A DNA stretch of 8,018 bases from contig LATQ01000001.1 in assembly GCA_001017865.1 (NCBI GenBank), forward strand, positions 1,605,958-1,613,975, given 5' to 3'. Of the stretch, positions 1 through 7,696 are shown piece after piece (position 1 is the first letter of the stretch; every line of letters starts with the position of its first letter). Below the pieces are notes generated by a model that made no database searches, was not told where the DNA came from, and worked only from the letters and a program-made list of their open reading frames with translations. Source of the stretch: Rhodococcus sp. IITR03 (GTDB lineage: Bacteria > Actinomycetota > Actinomycetes > Mycobacteriales > Mycobacteriaceae). Made by a program: the position numbers and the translations under genes.

Positions 1-70
1 GGGCCGGTGAGGGCGAGTCCGGCGCCGCGGCCGCTCCGGTCAGGAAGGAACGACGCGTGACGTGCTGCAC
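1..70 (-). CDS. N-terminal fragment of a Tat-exported protein (partial)
   Basis: Reading leftwards from a GTG at 70-68, the codons give V-Q-H-V-T-R-R-S-F-L-T-G-A-A-A-A. This is a twin-arginine (Tat) signal: TRRSFLTG followed by an Ala-rich hydrophobic stretch. The start is supported by a G-rich Shine-Dalgarno (GGGGG) about six bases upstream and by a promoter candidate at 119-148. After the fourth Ala the frame gives an unlikely PDSPSPA. Restoring one base near position 23 gives A-G-L-A-L-T-G instead, the expected continuation of a Tat hydrophobic core. That matches the other single-base losses in this window. The mature protein lies outside the window, so its function is unknown. Tat substrates often bind cofactors and fold in the cytoplasm before export. 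The gene runs in the same direction as znuACB but appears to have its own promoter. Confidence 0.6.
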   Translation of the reverse strand, partial: MQHVTRRSFLTGAAAAPDSPSPA

Positions 71-96
71 TCTCTACCCCCGATGTCTGTGACGTC

Positions 97-109
97 CCGT
101 TACCGGAAC
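97..109 (-). promoter_or_regulatory. Imperfect dyad containing CGGTAACGG, possible operator
   Basis: On the plus strand 99-109 reads GTTACCGGAAC, an imperfect palindrome (GTT-CCGG-AAC with mismatched flanking bases). On the minus strand this region contains CGGTAACGG, which also occurs in the same orientation in the znuA upstream region (within 3088-3103). It sits just downstream of the predicted start of the Tat-gene transcript, a position suited to repression. The regulator is unknown; Zur is a candidate only because of the znu neighbour. Confidence 0.25.
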
Positions 110-118
110 AACCTCGGG

Positions 119-148
119 AAACTAGGCGGACATCGAGGAGCGCGTCAA
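119..148 (-). promoter_or_regulatory. Candidate sigma-70-type promoter for the left-edge Tat gene
   Basis: On the minus strand a -35-like TTGACG (148-143) is followed after 18 bases by a -10-like TAGTTT (124-119). Transcription would start near 112, giving a leader of about 40 bases before the GTG at 70. The match to the housekeeping consensus is good at -35 and satisfies the TANNNT form common in actinobacterial -10 boxes. It lies in the 102-base gap after znuB, so the Tat gene may be independently expressed. This is sequence inference only. Confidence 0.45.
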
Positions 149-172
149 GATCACGTCCCGATGGGCCGTGGG

Positions 173-1056
173 TCAGGCAGTTGCGGCGACCCGCCCGGAA
201 CCACGCCGGTTGCGGGCGGTGCCGATCGCGCGGCAGATCATGTAGATGGCGAACGCGATCGTCGTGATGAACGCCGAAACCGGCACGCCCGGCGCCAGTG
301 CGAGCAGGATGCCGCCGACCGCCGAGATCTCCGCGAAGACCACAGACAGCACTGTGGCGGCGAGCGGCCCGCTGACCACCCGGGCCGCCGCGGCGGCCGG
401 GGTGATGAGCAGTGCCATCACCAGCAGCGCGCCGACGATCTGCACACCGAGTGCGGCGGTGACACCGACGAGCACCGCGAACACGATCGACAATGCGCGC
501 ACCGGGACGCCGCGTGCAGCCGCGACCTCCGGGTCGGTGCTGGCGAACAGCAGCGGACGGTAGATCACCAGCAGCGTGAGGATCACGACGGCAGCGCACG
601 CGGCGAGCAGGACGATGCCGGTACCGCCGGGTGCCACGATCTGACCGGTGAGCAGCGAGAAGGCGGCACCGGTGCGTCCGTCGTAGGCCCACAGCAGCAG
701 GACGGCGAGGCCGAGACCGAAGGCCATCACCACGCCGATGACGGAGTCGCGTTCGCGGGCACGTGTCCCCAGGACCCCGAAGAGGATCGCGGCGATCACG
801 GCGCCCGCGACCGCACCGATTCCGACGGAGACCCCGATGATGAGCGCCGCCGCGGCACCGGTGAGCGACAGTTCGGAGGTGCCGTGGACGGAGAACGCCA
901 TCTGACGGCTGATGATCAGCGGGCCGATCACGCCGGCGAGCAGACCGAGGATCGCACCGGCGACGAGCGCCTGCTGCACGAAGTCGTACTGCAGGAGTTC
1001 GACGGTGGTCTCCACGTCGAACATCCGCCCGAGGCGTCGGTGAACTTGCTGCTCAT
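173..1056 (-). CDS. znuB: Zinc ABC transporter permease ZnuB (frame broken near the N terminus)
   Basis: This is a membrane permease of the ABC-3 (ZnuB/MntB) family, which forms the channel for metal taken up by the ZnuA-ZnuC-ZnuB importer. An uninterrupted frame from an ATG at 1024 encodes 283 residues with roughly eight hydrophobic segments and family-typical stretches (IGPLIISRQMAFSVHGTSEL; GVQIVGALLVMALLITPAA). The more likely start is the ATG at 1056, which overlaps the znuC stop as ATGA. It reads MSSKFTDASGG, then needs one extra base near 1025-1026 to run into MFDVETTVEL. With that base the gene is 885 nt, or 294 residues. The ATG at 1024 has only a weak Shine-Dalgarno. The ATGA overlap implies translational coupling with znuC. 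Zinc rather than manganese is inferred from the His-rich partners. Confidence 0.88.
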
Positions 1057-1915
1057 TCGTGATCCTCGTGATCGTGGTGGACGCCTTCCCCGGGGCGCAG
1101 TCCGCCGGCGCTGCCGAGTGCGTCGATGGCGTCGCCGGTGCCGACGACCACCAGGCGGCCGCGCATCTCGAGCACCTCGACGTCGGTGCGGTAGAGCTCG
1201 GAGAGCACCTGCGAGGTCATCACCTCGGCGGGGGTGCCGATGCGGAACTGGCCGTCGACGAGGTACAGCACGCGATCCACCAGCGGCAGGATCGGATTGA
1301 TCTCGTGGGTGACGAACAGGACGGAGGTGTCGTGGTCGCGGCGGCGCCGGTCGATGAGCGCCGACACCAGGTGCTGGTTGGCGAGATCGAGACTGAGCAG
1401 AGGCTCGTCGCACAGGAGTACGCGCGGATCTCCCACGAGCGCCTGCGCGATGCGCAGCCGCTGCTGCTCACCACCGGAGAGCGTGCCGATCGGGCTCCGG
1501 CATAGGTCTCTGCGCCGACCTGGGTGATCGCGTCGTCGACCGCGACGCGCGGCGCTTCCGGCGCGTGCGCAGGCCGGTGCCCAGCGATGTCCGTCCATGC
1601 CGAGGCCCACGAGATCGCGTCCCCGCAGCGGGACGCCTCGTCGAGGGACTTCTGCTGCGGCACGTATCCGACGTGCGAGTTCCCGGTCCGGACGGGCTGC
1701 CCGGCGATCGTCGCGGTTCCGGAGGTGAGCGGGAGTTGACCGAGCAGCACCTTGAGCAGCGACGTCTTTCCGGCACCGTTCGGTCCGAGCACCGCCAGGA
1801 ACTCGCCGGGTTCGACGACGAGGTCGAGTGCGTCCCAGAGGACCCGATCGCCGAATGCCAGCCGGGCATCGCGGAGTTCGACGGTGGGCGTGCGGTCGGA
1901 TGGAGGAGGTGTCAC
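1053..1915 (-). CDS. znuC: Zinc ABC transporter ATPase ZnuC (four single-base frame breaks)
   Basis: This is the cytoplasmic ATP-binding subunit that powers ZnuB. The frame breaks near 1636, 1581, 1546 and 1497. Adding one base at each site gives a continuous 288-residue protein from the GTG at 1915. In that numbering Walker A is GPNGAGKT (44-51), the Q-loop is around VPQQKS (85-90), the signature is LSGGEQQRLRIAQAL (147-161), Walker B is RVLLCDEP (166-173), and the H-loop His is in VTHE (205). The C terminus is His/Asp/Glu-rich (GVHHDHEDHE), recalling the His-rich tail of enteric ZnuC. The GTG lies 26 bases after the znuA stop. Position 863+4 = 867 nt is a whole number of codons, which supports the repair. 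As written, the sequence would not encode a working ATPase; sequencing error is the likeliest cause. Confidence 0.88.
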
Positions 1916-1941
1916 CGGGGTCCGTGTTCTCGATCGGATGG

Positions 1942-3012
1942 TCAGGAGGCGGTCTCGAGCGCGGCGGCGAGGGTCTCGGCGGTCCGGGCCTGCCACTGAA
2001 TGTAGTCGACACCTTCGGGCAGGGTTTCGAAAACCTCGACCACGGGGACGCCCGACGACTCTGCTGCCGTGCGCATCTCGCGGCTGATCCGGTCCTCGGT
2101 CTGCGGGTTGTAGAGCAGGACGCGAACCTGCTTGTCGACCAACAACTGCCGTGTGGCTGCGATCGCCGCCGGGGACGGATCGGTGCCGTTCTCGATGGCG
2201 TCGGTGAAGTCCGGGGGAGTGACGTCGTCGAGCGTCGCGGCCGAGACGAGGTAGTGGCCGATGGTCTCGGTCTGGGCGACGGGTGCGTCGCCGTGCGTGT
2301 CGGCGAGCTTGTCGACGACATCCGCGACGTAGTGCAGGTTCTCGTGGAAGGCCGCGGCGTTGGCTTCGTAGACGGCGGCACCGTCCGGGTCGAGTTCGGC
2401 GAGCTGTTCGGCGACGGCGTGCGCGACGGCGTCGGCGGTCGCGAGGTCGTACCAGACGTGCTCGTTGATGCCGCCGTGGTCGTGACCCTCGTGCGAGTGC
2501 CCGTCGCCGGCGACATCGGCGTCGGACACCTCACCGCTCTCGTGTGAGTGGTCCTCGGAAACGGTTGTCTCCGAGCCGCTCTCGATGGCGTCGTCGGTGC
2601 CGTCCTCGTCGCCGTGATCGTGTCCGGCGTGCAGGTCCGAGTACGCGCCGGATTCGAACAGGGCGAAGGCCTCCACGACCGCAGGCTTGTCCCCGGTGGC
2701 GCCGAGGATGTCGTCGACGAAGTGGTCGTAGCCACCGCCGTTGTAGACGACGAGCGAGGCGTCGGAGATCGCCGCGGCGTCGAGGGGGCTGGCCTCGTAG
2801 GAGTGCGGGTCGGCGCTCGGTTCGGTGATGAGCGAGCGGACCTCGATGCGATCTCCGGCCACGGCCTGCGCGATCGACCCCCACACGTTCGTGGAGGCGA
2901 CGACGCTGATCTCGTCGTCGTCGGCGCCGGAGGTATCGGTGCCGCACGCGGCGAGGGCGGTCGCGCAGGCTACGGCGGCGGCTGCGAGGGCCGTGCGGGA
3001 GGACAGTCGCAC
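1942..3012 (-). CDS. znuA: Zinc-binding lipoprotein ZnuA (ABC transporter substrate-binding protein)
   Basis: This is an intact 356-residue cluster A-I metal-binding protein (ZnuA/TroA family), which captures Zn2+ outside the membrane and delivers it to ZnuB. The start is a GTG with a strong Shine-Dalgarno (AGGAG, seven bases upstream). A lipoprotein signal ends at lipobox L-A-A-C (Cys23). Likely metal ligands are His70 in DPHSYE, His185 in NEHVWYD and possibly His253 in ETIGHYL. Between them lies an acidic, His-rich loop (about residues 128-180, nine His in HDH, HSH, HEGHDH clusters), typical of zinc-specific members and thought to sense or collect zinc. It is the first gene of znuACB and shows no frame break, unlike its neighbours. 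Manganese specificity is possible but less likely given the His loop. Confidence 0.92.
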   Translation of the reverse strand: MRLSSRTALAAAAVACATALAACGTDTSGADDDEISVVASTNVWGSIAQAVAGDRIEVRSLITEPSADPHSYEASPLDAAAISDASLVVYNGGGYDHFVDDILGATGDKPAVVEAFALFESGAYSDLHAGHDHGDEDGTDDAIESGSETTVSEDHSHESGEVSDADVAGDGHSHEGHDHGGINEHVWYDLATADAVAHAVAEQLAELDPDGAAVYEANAAAFHENLHYVADVVDKLADTHGDAPVAQTETIGHYLVSAATLDDVTPPDFTDAIENGTDPSPAAIAATRQLLVDKQVRVLLYNPQTEDRISREMRTAAESSGVPVVEVFETLPEGVDYIQWQARTAETLAAALETAS

Positions 3013-3078
3013 AGTTCTTCTCCTGAGGATCGGCGGTCTTCGACGAACGGGGTCCGGAACGACCGAGCGACCGACCCA

Positions 3079-3103
3079 AACGTTATTGGTAACCGTTACC
3101 GTT
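3079..3103. promoter_or_regulatory. 25-bp imperfect dyad upstream of znuA, candidate Zur-type operator
   Basis: The arms AACGTTATTGGT and ACCGTTACCGTT flank a central A at 3091; nine of twelve positions are complementary. Nested inside is a perfect 6-bp dyad, GGTAAC-C-GTTACC (3088-3100), and the right arm is a tandem ACCGTT repeat. It lies 67-91 bases upstream of the znuA GTG in the AT-richest part of the divergent gap, where promoter elements are expected (TAACGT on the minus strand could be a -10). Position before a zinc-uptake operon suggests Zur, but the sequence is more GC-rich than the Zur boxes I know from mycobacteria and Streptomyces. The divergent LacI-type regulator is another possible ligand. 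Confidence 0.45.
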
Positions 3104-3142
3104 CCACTTTAGCGGACGACGCGGAGCCCTCCTACCATCTGG

Positions 3143-3156
3143 GTGGTCGTGACCAC
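3143..3156. promoter_or_regulatory. Perfect-arm dyad upstream of the LacI-family gene, candidate autoregulatory operator
   Basis: GTGGTC-GT-GACCAC has 6-bp perfect arms around a two-base centre and sits 24 bases before the ATG at 3180. LacI-family repressors bind symmetric sites of roughly this size, usually with a central CG step; here the centre is GT, so the fit is imperfect. The position between the presumed promoter and start codon would suit autorepression. No Shine-Dalgarno of quality is visible before the ATG. Confidence 0.4.
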
Positions 3157-3162
3157 GGACAC

Positions 3163-3176
3163 AGGACTACGGTCCT
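3163..3176. repeat. Short inverted repeat just before the LacI-family start codon
   Basis: AGGAC-TACG-GTCCT forms a 5-bp stem with a 4-base loop ending three bases before the ATG. It encloses the only purine-rich Shine-Dalgarno-like bases (AGGA, 3163-3166), so a hairpin in the mRNA could mask ribosome access. It may equally be chance. Confidence 0.25.
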
Positions 3177-3179
3177 CTC

Positions 3180-4285
3180 ATGTCCAGGTCTCGTCAGCCG
3201 CGCCGACAGGCGACCCTGGCGTCGATTGCCGCCGAGTTGAAGATCTCCCGCACCACGGTCTCGAACGCGTACAACCGCCCCGACCAGTTGTCCGCCGAGC
3301 TACGCGAACGTGTCCTCGAAGTCGCCAAACGACGCGGATATGCAGGCCCGGATCCGATGGCGCGGTCGCTGCGCACCCGCAAGGCAGGAGCCGTGGGGGT
3401 CCTGCTCACCGAAGCGTTGAGCTATTCCTTCCGGGATCCCGCCGCCATGAGTTTCCTGTCGGGACTGTCCGAGGCCTGCGAAGCGGCCGGACAGGGACTG
3501 CTGCTCATCCCCGCCGGACCGGGCCGGACCGACGACGAGGCCGCACAGGTCGTGCACCGCTCGTCCGTCGACGGGTTCGTCGTCTACTCGGTCCCCGCCG
3601 AGGACCCCTACCTCGCGGCCGTGCTCGAACGGCACCTCCCGGTCGTCGCGTGCGACCAGCCGCGCGGTCTCGAGAACACCCCGGTGGTGGGCATCGACGA
3701 CCGGCGGGCGATGCGCGATCTCGCCGCCCACCTCATCGAACTCGGCCACCGACAGATCGGCATGTTGTCGATGCGCCTCGGCCGCGAACGGCACGACGGG
3801 GTCGTCGACCTGTCGACCCTCGAATCCGGCGCCTTCCACGTGCAGCGCGAACGCATCCGCGGCGTCCAGGACGCCATGAGCGCCGCAGGTCTGGCCCCCG
3901 GATCGCTCACCGTCGTCGAGCGCTACACCCACACCGCGGAGGACGGCCTGTCCGCCGCGGCGCAGATCATGCGCGTCAACCCGCGGATCACCGCGCTCGT
4001 GTGCACCACCGACGTGCTCGCGCTCGGCGCTCTCGCCTGGGCCAATCAGATGGGCCTCGACGTGCCCGGGCACCTGTCGATCACCGGTTTCGACGGCATC
4101 GACGAAGCGATCCGCGAAGGTCTCACGACCGTGCGGCAACCGCAGAAGGACAAGGGGCGGCGCGCCGGCGAACTGCTCCTCGCCGCCCCCTCGCACTCCG
4201 GTGTGCCCGCGCTCGAGACCCTGGGGACCAGCTGTGGTTCGGTGCCAGCTCGGGTCGGGTCGAGAGCGAGTGGTACGCCGAGTGA
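3180..4285 (+). CDS. LacI-family transcriptional regulator (one frame break near the C terminus)
   Basis: This is a DNA-binding regulator with an N-terminal LacI helix-turn-helix (about residues 11-35: TLASIAAELKISRTTVSNAY), the hinge-region sequence MARSLRTRKAGAVGVLL, and a periplasmic-binding-protein-like sensor domain to the end (landmarks SVDGFVVYS, VVGIDDRRAM, ITALVCTTDVLALGAL, LSITGFDGIDEA). The frame continues to about 4227. Restoring one C near 4228-4229 gives ETLGTQLWFGASSGRVESEWYAE and a stop at 4283-4285, for 368 residues, the normal family length. Without the repair it would read on over the convergent gene to 4523. It is divergent from znuA and convergent with the phosphatase-GH15 gene. 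Its ligand is unknown. A LacI-family gene next to kstR is also, from memory, found in M. tuberculosis (Rv3575c), so orthology is plausible. Sugar or nucleoside sensing is typical of the family. Confidence 0.88.
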
Positions 4286-4290
4286 CCGAG

Positions 4291-4308
4291 CGGTCCCGGC
4301 TGGGACCG
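4291..4308. terminator. Hairpin between convergent genes, likely bidirectional terminator
   Basis: CGGTCCC-GGCT-GGGACCG is a perfect 7-bp GC-rich stem with a 4-base loop. It fills the 27-base gap between the LacI-family stop (4285) and the stop of the convergent phosphatase-GH15 gene (4313). There is no run of U on either side, as is common for actinobacterial terminators. Confidence 0.6.
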
Positions 4309-4312
4309 TAGC

Positions 4313-6895
4313 TCAGCGGTCCCGGTCGCCCATGGCCTTCGCGCCCGACAGCAGCTGCGCACAGCGCAGCAGACCGATGTGGCTGTACGCCTGCGGGTGG
4401 TTGCCCAGCGCACGCTCCGCGACAGGGTCGTACTCCTCGCTGAGCAGGCCGGTCGGTCCGGCCGCCGCGACCAGCTGCGCGAACAGTGCTTCGGCGTCGT
4501 TGCGCTGCCCGACCAGCAGGTAGGCCGCGACCAGCCACGCCGCGCACAGGTGGAAGCCACCTTCGGCGCCCGGCAGGCCGTCGTCGCTGTGGTAGCGGTA
4601 GACGGTCGCGCCGCTGCGCAACTCCCGTTCGGTGGCCTGCACGGTCGCCCGGAACCGCTCGTCCTGCGGGTCGACGAGTCCGGTGAGGCCGATGAACAGG
4701 GTGGCCGCGTCGAGATCGGTGCCGTCGTAGGCCGAGGTGAACGACTGGACCTCGTCGTTCCAGCCCTTCTCGGTGACCTCCTCGGCGATCTCGTCGCGCA
4801 GCGCCGCCCAGCCCTCGCCGGCGGTCCGGCCGAACTTCTCGGCGAGCGTCAGCGCGCGGTCGACGGTCAGCCACCCCATGACCTTCGAGTACACGTGGTG
4901 ACGGGGCGCGTGGCGGATTTCCCAGATGCCGTGGTCCGGCTCGAACCAGCGCCGTTCGACCGCGGTGACCATCGAGCAGACGAGTTCCCAGTCGCGGTCC
5001 GTGAGAGCCCGGTCGTGGGGCACGCCGAGTGCCTCGCGGCTGTGCGCGAGATCGGAGATCAGGTCGACGATCGGGCCGAAGACGTCGAGCTGCACCTGCT
5101 GGTTCGCCGCGTTGCGACCCGCACGGGCCGCGAACCGGCGTATCCGGGAAGAGAGTCGATCACGGCCTCGGGCGGGAGCGGTCCGCCGGCGAGCGTGTAC
5201 AGCGGGTGCAGGCGTTCGGGGCCGGGCACCGTCTCGAGGACGCGGTGGACCCAGTCGAGATAGTTCTCGGCCTCCTCGAGCGATCCGACCCGCACGAGCG
5301 CCTGCGCCGTGAGCGCGGCGTCGCGCAGCCAGCAGTAGCGGTAGTCCCAGTTGCGGACACCGCCGATCTCCTCGGGGAGCGAGGTGGTCGCTGCGGCGAG
5401 GATCGATCCGTCGGTCCGTGGACCAGTCCGCGCAGGGTGAGCGCCGAACGCTTCATGAGATCGGGCTTGAGCGGCGGCAGCTCGAGGCGGGACGCCACGT
5501 GTGCCAGTAGGCCTCGGACTGTGCCCGGCGCTCGACCTCCGGCGCAGGGTGCTCGTCGAGATCATCAGTACCACAACGGAGTTCGAGGACGATGTCGTTC
5601 TCGGTGGGATCGACCACGGCGTGGGCCGTCTGGTGCACCCCGTCGGTCGTGATGTCCCACCGCACACCGGGGGAGCGAAGGACGTAGGGCTCGTTGAAGC
5701 CCATCACGCGGATGCCGTCGTCCTCGACCTCGAGGGTGACCTGGCCCTGCCCGAACTCCGGTCGCGGCGCGAAGGTCACCACCGCGCTCGCGCGCCCGGT
5801 GATCACGCGGGTCAGGTCGGTGCGACCGGCCTCGACATCGTGCGGGAGGTAGTCGATCACCGCGAGCGACGCCCACCGGGTCACCACCGTCATCGTCGAG
5901 TCGACGTAGCGCTGGCTGAGAGGCAGTGCCTGGCGGGTCGGACCGATGGTGAAATGACCCGCGGCGTCGCCGCCGAGGAGATGGGCGAACACCGCCGCGG
6001 AATCGGGTTCGGGGTGGCACAGCCAGGTGATCGTGCCGTCGGGGGTCACGAGCGCCTTCGAGCGGGGACTCGCGAGCATCGTCAGACGTTCGATCGGCGC
6101 GACATGGGCACCGGACAGCCACGTGCGACGTTCCTCGAGCAGGAACGCGAGCGCGGCGATGACCTCTTCGCTGGTGCGGACGCGGTACTCGGCGGCGGTG
6201 TCGCCGTCGCCGATCTTCACACCGACGTCCGGCCCCTGCAGTGAGCGGAAGGCCTTCTCGTCGGTCACGTCGTCGCCGAAGAAGACCGCTGCGGTGGCAG
6301 CTTCCTGGTGCCGGATGACGTCGAGTGCCTTGCCCTTGTCGGTGGGCACCACGGACAACTCGATCACGGCCTTGCCCTCGGTGACCTGCACGCCCGGCCG
6401 GAGTGCGAGGTCGTTCCGTACGAGGTCGAGGGCCTGCTCGGCATCGGCGGGAGCGGCGTTGCGCACGTGCAGCGCGGCGCTCGCGGGCTTGGCCTCCACC
6501 CGCACGCCGTCGAACCGGGATGCCACCGAGTGCAGTCCCTCGACGATCGTGGCGAGGAGGTCCCTGGCGTCGGGATCGATCTCGTGCACGAATCCGATGT
6601 CGAACTCGGAGCCGTGGCTGCCGACGAGTTTGACCTCGACCGGCAAACGCGACAGAGCGGCGAGATCCTTGAGAGCGCGTCCCGAGATGACGGCAGCGGC
6701 CGTCGACGGCAGAGCGGCGAGGCCCCGCAGCGCCCGCACCGCATCGTCGTGCGGGTAGGCCTTCTCGGGGTCGCTCACGATAGGGGAGATGGTGCCGTCG
6801 TAGTCGGTTGCCACGAGCAGACGAGGCGTCCGCGCGACAGCCACCAGAGCACGTCGAAGGTCAATCGGAAGATCGTGGGCACTCACCTGATCCAC
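4313..6895 (-). CDS. Trehalose-6-phosphate phosphatase / GH15 glycosidase fusion (three frame breaks)
   Basis: Repaired length is 861 residues. Residues 1-250 are an OtsB-type HAD phosphatase: DYDGT (31-35, nucleophile Asp31), SGR (71-73), Lys in TDKGKAL (187/189), and GDDVTDEKAF (207-216). Residues about 265-855 are glycoside hydrolase family 15: RNWDYRYCWLRDA (515-527), GIWE with likely acid Glu660, and LLSEEYDP with likely base Glu821/822. Predicted action: trehalose-6-phosphate to trehalose, then hydrolysis of an alpha-glucoside. Mycobacterial GH15 trehalases are known, so trehalose is the favoured GH15 substrate; maltooligosaccharides are an alternative. One missing base each near 5495, 5408 and 5115 explains the breaks. 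The start is GTG at 6895; the GTG at 6886 (residue 4) is equally possible, and neither has a strong Shine-Dalgarno. There is no signal peptide, so it is cytoplasmic. It lies 106 bases downstream of kstR on the same strand. Confidence 0.88.
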
Positions 6896-6987
6896 GTTAG
6901 GTCAGAGTGGGGCACGAATCCGACCCGGTGTGCATTCCGACCACGTGTTTCCGGTTACAGGACGCGGCGGATCGGACGTCAGGCTTG

Positions 6988-7001
6988 CGGCGCGAGCGCC
7001 G
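6988..7001 (-). terminator. Short hairpin directly after the kstR stop codon
   Basis: CGGCG-CGAG-CGCCG forms a 5-bp (6-bp counting the closing C-G pair) GC stem that begins right at the base after the kstR stop (7002-7004, minus strand). No U tract follows. It may be a weak or factor-dependent terminator separating kstR from the fusion gene. The remaining 90 or so bases to 6896 show no clear promoter. Confidence 0.3.
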
Positions 7002-7658
7002 TCATGCTTCCGACGCGACCGTCTTCGGTGCTCGTGAGCCGTCGCCGAGCAGCAGATCCACGGTCAGTTCGAGCCGGCGGGCGACATCGGTGGCCGACGA
7101 ACGGCGCGTGAGCCAGGCGACGAGATTCGACAGCCACACGTCGCTGATGACGCGCGCGATGGCGAGCTCTTCCTCGGTGGGTTCGCCGTCGTTCATGGCC
7201 CGCGCGAACAACCGGTCCATGAGGGTGCCCACCTGGTCGACCTCGGCGGCGGCGGAGGCGTCGGCAAACATGAACGCCCGCGTCATGGCCTCGGTGAGCA
7301 GGGATCGCGCTGCATGGCTTGGTGATCAGACTCAGGATGAGGTGCATGCGCTCGAGGGGGCTGTGGCCGGGTGGGATCCGGCCCTTGCCTCGATGCGGGC
7401 GAATTCACGGCCGAGGGCGGAGACCAGCAGGTGGACCTTGGACGGGAAGTACCGGTAGAGGGTGCCGACCGCGACGTCCGCGCGTTCTGCCACCGCCCGC
7501 ATCTGCACGGCCTCGTAACCACCCTTGGACGCGAGCGCCAGGGTGGCGTCGAGAATCCGCTTGCGCCGTTCCTTCTGGGCATTGGAACTGAGATCGTCCT
7601 CGGTGAGGGCGGTCAGAGTTCCGTGTCCGTTGGCACGGGAGCGGGACGGGGTGGCCAT
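7002..7658 (-). CDS. kstR: TetR-family repressor of cholesterol catabolism KstR (three frame breaks)
   Basis: KstR represses the large sterol-catabolism regulon of rhodococci and mycobacteria and is released by sterol-derived CoA thioesters. Repaired length is 219 residues. The N-terminal helix-turn-helix (about residues 30-78: ERRKRILDAT, AVQMRAVAERADVAVGTLYRYF, PSKVHLLVSALGREF) and the C-terminal half (MTRAFMFADASAA, ARVISDVWLSNL, AWLTRR-SATDV) match the KstR sequence as I remember it from M. tuberculosis, far beyond generic TetR similarity. Frames break near 7356-7360 (G run), 7318 and 7301-7303. One added base each gives PLERMHLILSLITKAMQRDPLLTEAMTR across the joints. The ATG at 7658 has a good Shine-Dalgarno (GAGGAA). 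An N-terminal extension of about 20 residues precedes the conserved part. The divergent acyl-CoA dehydrogenase gene and the operator between them confirm the assignment. Confidence 0.93.
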
Positions 7659-7696
7659 AGATTCGTTTCCTCACGCCTTGACTCTGAATCGGTGTC

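Noticed and set aside
131..163. Hairpin CATCG...CGATG after znuB as a terminator
   Set aside because: The stem is five bases with a loop of more than twenty bases, so stability would be poor; no other good terminator was found after znuB.
62..1300. Long plus-strand open frame of about 410 codons across znuB and the end of znuC
   Set aside because: It is antisense to clear transporter genes, its composition is low-complexity Arg/Asp/His/Gly as expected from GC-rich shadow frames, and it matches no family.
1497..1640. Programmed frameshifting in znuC
   Set aside because: Four shifts within 150 bases, all in the same direction and with no slippery heptamer plus structure, and similar losses in unrelated genes, make recoding implausible.
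1053..2735. Minus-strand frame of 560 codons spanning znuC and part of znuA
   Set aside because: Only its last part is real (the znuC C-terminal half after the last frame break). The rest is Thr/Pro/Ser/Arg-rich shadow of znuA and must not be read as a fusion protein.
3300..4874. Minus-strand frame of 524 codons overlapping the LacI-family gene
   Set aside because: It runs antisense to the regulator and out of frame with the GH15 gene. The residues are shadow composition without motifs.
6896..7001. Promoter or operator for the phosphatase-GH15 gene between it and kstR
   Set aside because: Apart from the short hairpin at 6988-7001, I see CACGTG at about 6941-6946 and scattered CCGG, but no spaced -35/-10 pair and no KstR core, so nothing can be supported.
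173..7658. Interpretation of the broken genes as pseudogenes in a decaying region
   Set aside because: Motifs and codon use are fully conserved on both sides of each break, no in-frame nonsense or large deletions are seen, and only one-base losses in G/C runs occur.
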